Shown in pieces: positions 12,676 through 14,175 of a stretch of DNA of 14,175 nt. Numbering within the stretch: position 1 is the first letter of the stretch; the number at the start of each line of letters is the position of its first letter. Origin of the DNA: Streptosporangiaceae bacterium (GTDB taxonomy: Bacteria > Actinomycetota > Actinomycetes > Streptosporangiales > Streptosporangiaceae); NCBI GenBank assembly GCA_030038715.1, contig JASHSO010000195.1:1-14175 (forward strand), written 5' to 3'. The notes under the pieces are model-generated. The model was given only the letters and a program-made list of their open reading frames with translations, had not been told where the DNA came from and did not search any database. Made by a program: the position numbers and the translations under genes.

Positions 12676-13791
12676 ATGACCGCTGGTGCAACGGGCGGGA
12701 TCCGGTTCGCGATCAGGCCGTCGGCAGAGCCGGTCCCGGGTCGGCGGCGCGCGCAGTTGCTAGCACAGCCAGGCTTCGGCCAGGTCTTCACCGATCACAT
12801 GGTGACGATCTCCTGGTCGGCTGGGCGCGGCTGGCACGACGCACAGCTTGGCCCGTACGGCCTGCTGCACATGGATCCGGCCAGCCAGGTCTTCCACTAC
12901 GGCCAGGAGATCTTCGAAGGACTGAAGGCCTACCGGCAGGCTAGCGGGCCGGTCGTGACATTCAGGCCGGGAGTCAACGCCGCGAGGTTCAACCGCTCGG
13001 CCGCCAGGATGGCGATGCCGCAGCTGCCGGAAGACACGTTCCTGGAAGCGATCGAGCTGCTGGTCACGCAGGACCGGGACTGGGTGCCTGCGGCCGAGGA
13101 ACACAGCCTCTACATTCGCCCGTTCATGATCGCGACCCATGTGGGCTTGGGCGTGAGTCGGCCGTCGCCTGAGTACCTGTTCGCGGTGATCGCATCGCCG
13201 GCCGGCGCGTACTTCTCCGGCGGGCCACGGCCGGTCTCGGTATGGCTCGCCGACGGCTACATTCGGGCCGCGCCGGGAGGCACTGGTGCGGCCAAGACCG
13301 GGGGAAACTACGCGGGCGGCTTCGTCGGTCAGCTCCAGGCCCTGGACCACGGCTGCGACCAGGTCGTCTGGCTCGACGCTGCCGAGCATCAGTGGGTCGA
13401 AGAGCTGGGCGGGATGAACCTGTTCTTCGTGTTCGGCTCGGGCGACCAGGCGCGGATCATGACGCCGTCGCTGACGGGCACACTGCTGGCTGGCGTAACG
13501 AGGGACTCGCTGCTGACACTCGCGCCCGATCTCGGCATCCCCGCCATCGAGGGTGCAATCTCGGTCGCCGACTGGCGGCAGGGCTGTGCGTCCGGGGCGA
13601 TCACCGAGGTGTTCGCGTGCGGCACGGCGGCCGTCATCACCCCTGTGGGCGAGGTCAAGAGCGTCTCGGGTGACTGGAAGATCGGCGGCGGACAGCCCGG
13701 CCCGATCACCATGCGACTGCGCGAGCACCTGCTGGGGATCCAGTTCGGGCAGCTTCCCGACCCGCACGGCTGGATCCACAAGATCTGCTAA
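12676..13791 (+). CDS. ilvE: Branched-chain amino acid aminotransferase
   Basis: 371 residues; ATG 12676 with a strong GAGGAGGA upstream. A class IV (fold type IV) PLP aminotransferase that carries out the last step of isoleucine, leucine and valine synthesis and the first step of their breakdown, using glutamate/2-oxoglutarate. Visible: HYGQEIFEGLKAYR at 74-87, SLYIRPFMIAT at 144-154, GGTGAAKTGGNYA at 201-213 with the PLP lysine K207, VEELGGMN at 241-248, and FACGTAAVITPVG in the C-terminal part, which contacts the cofactor phosphate. It belongs to the longer BCAT form of actinobacteria and eukaryotes. It follows leuB by 28 bases. Its TAA overlaps the TAG of the converging threonine synthase gene, so there is no room for a terminator between them. 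Confidence 0.96.
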   Translation: MTAGATGGIRFAIRPSAEPVPGRRRAQLLAQPGFGQVFTDHMVTISWSAGRGWHDAQLGPYGLLHMDPASQVFHYGQEIFEGLKAYRQASGPVVTFRPGVNAARFNRSAARMAMPQLPEDTFLEAIELLVTQDRDWVPAAEEHSLYIRPFMIATHVGLGVSRPSPEYLFAVIASPAGAYFSGGPRPVSVWLADGYIRAAPGGTGAAKTGGNYAGGFVGQLQALDHGCDQVVWLDAAEHQWVEELGGMNLFFVFGSGDQARIMTPSLTGTLLAGVTRDSLLTLAPDLGIPAIEGAISVADWRQGCASGAITEVFACGTAAVITPVGEVKSVSGDWKIGGGQPGPITMRLREHLLGIQFGQLPDPHGWIHKIC

Positions 13792-14175
13792 CGTCGGCTC
13801 GGACTGAAGCCGGCTCCGGGATCTGCTGCACCGCGGTACTCGCGGTCGGCCCCCGCAGGACCGGCACCTGGTATCGGCGTGCCGAGTGGCAGCACCGGCA
13901 GGTCAACCGGGGCCGGCGGCGGGTACTTCAGACCGGCGCCGGTATTGAGCACGACCACCTCGTCGGACTCGGAGAGCCAGCCAGACTCGCGCAGTTGCGC
14001 GACCGCGACCAGGCACGCGGCACCTTCAGGGCAGATCCAGGTTCCCTCGGTCCTGGCGGCCCGAGCCTGCGCGGACAGCAGGTCCGCGTCGGAGACTGCG
14101 ACTGCGGTGCCGCCGGTCTCCCTGACGGCGCGCAGCACCAGGAAGCCGCCGAGCGGAGCGGGGACTGTCAGCCCG
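13788..14175 (-). CDS. thrC: Threonine synthase, C-terminal part (partial)
   Basis: The minus-strand frame is open from the window edge (14175) to a TAG at 13790-13788; about 128 codons are visible and the start is outside. The sequence GLTVPAPLGGFLVLRAVRET, followed by GGTAVAVSDADLLSAQARAA, then EGTWICPEGAACLVAVAQL and EVVVLNTGAGLKYP, is the usual C-terminal third of PLP-dependent threonine synthase, with the glycine-rich NTGAGLKYP close to the end. The enzyme converts O-phosphohomoserine to threonine. The catalytic lysine and the PLP-phosphate loop lie outside the window. The last 40 or so residues are Pro/Gly/Ala-rich and look like a lineage-specific tail. Threonine feeds isoleucine synthesis, which fits the ilvE neighbour. 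A threonine synthase-like paralogue or another fold type II enzyme (for example threonine dehydratase) cannot be fully excluded. Confidence 0.8.
   Translation of the reverse strand, partial: GLTVPAPLGGFLVLRAVRETGGTAVAVSDADLLSAQARAARTEGTWICPEGAACLVAVAQLRESGWLSESDEVVVLNTGAGLKYPPPAPVDLPVLPLGTPIPGAGPAGADREYRGAADPGAGFSPSRR

Overview
The window is high-GC DNA with actinomycete traits: GTG starts, purine-rich Shine-Dalgarno sequences, one apparently leaderless start, and a gatB / serA / leuB / ilvE backbone like that of Streptomyces and related Actinomycetes. I cannot assign a genus. It appears to be chromosomal; I see no insertion sequence, phage gene, CRISPR array or tRNA.

Layout. (1) 1-282: 3' end of gatB. 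(2) 293-1812, minus strand: a two-gene operon of a bacterial eRF1-like release-factor homologue (baeRF / Rv2629 type) followed by a one-domain HPF/RaiA-like ribosome-hibernation protein. A perfect 14-bp dyad close to the mycobacterial DosR/DevR box lies just upstream. (3) 1813-2228: no intact gene; a possible BON-domain remnant. (4) 2229-3542, minus: an integral-membrane acyltransferase-3 protein. (5) 3543-3846: a divergent intergenic region packed with direct and inverted repeats, including a likely structured mRNA leader for the next gene. (6) 3847-6506, plus: a divergent methionyl-tRNA synthetase and a D-2-hydroxyacid dehydrogenase, ending in a long hairpin. (7) 6566-7104: gene-poor spacer, somewhat poorer in GC. 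(8) 7105-9893: a 15-codon leader ORF overlapping (ATGA) a membrane PAS-GGDEF-EAL cyclic-di-GMP protein. (9) 9905-9934: a perfect 13-bp inverted repeat containing a canonical Crp site. (10) 9977-13791: serA, leuB, ilvE. (11) 13788-14175, minus: the C-terminal part of a threonine synthase, whose stop codon overlaps that of ilvE.

How the genes fit together. serA (serine), leuB (leucine), ilvE (last transamination of Ile/Leu/Val) and the threonine synthase (threonine is the usual isoleucine precursor) form an amino-acid block. The baeRF-HPF pair looks like a ribosome-protection or rescue module for hypoxia or dormancy: the M. tuberculosis relatives of both proteins (Rv2629, Rv0079) belong to the DosR regulon. 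The Crp-type site and the c-di-GMP protein place cyclic-nucleotide signalling next to serine biosynthesis. The ilvB-ilvN-ilvC genes that often sit between gatB and serA in actinomycetes are absent here.

Most noteworthy: the DosR-like box on the baeRF-HPF operon, the structured leader of a MetRS with altered signature motifs, the leader peptide coupled to the GGDEF-EAL gene, and the Crp palindrome before serA. All functional statements rest on reading motifs by eye; no database search was run.
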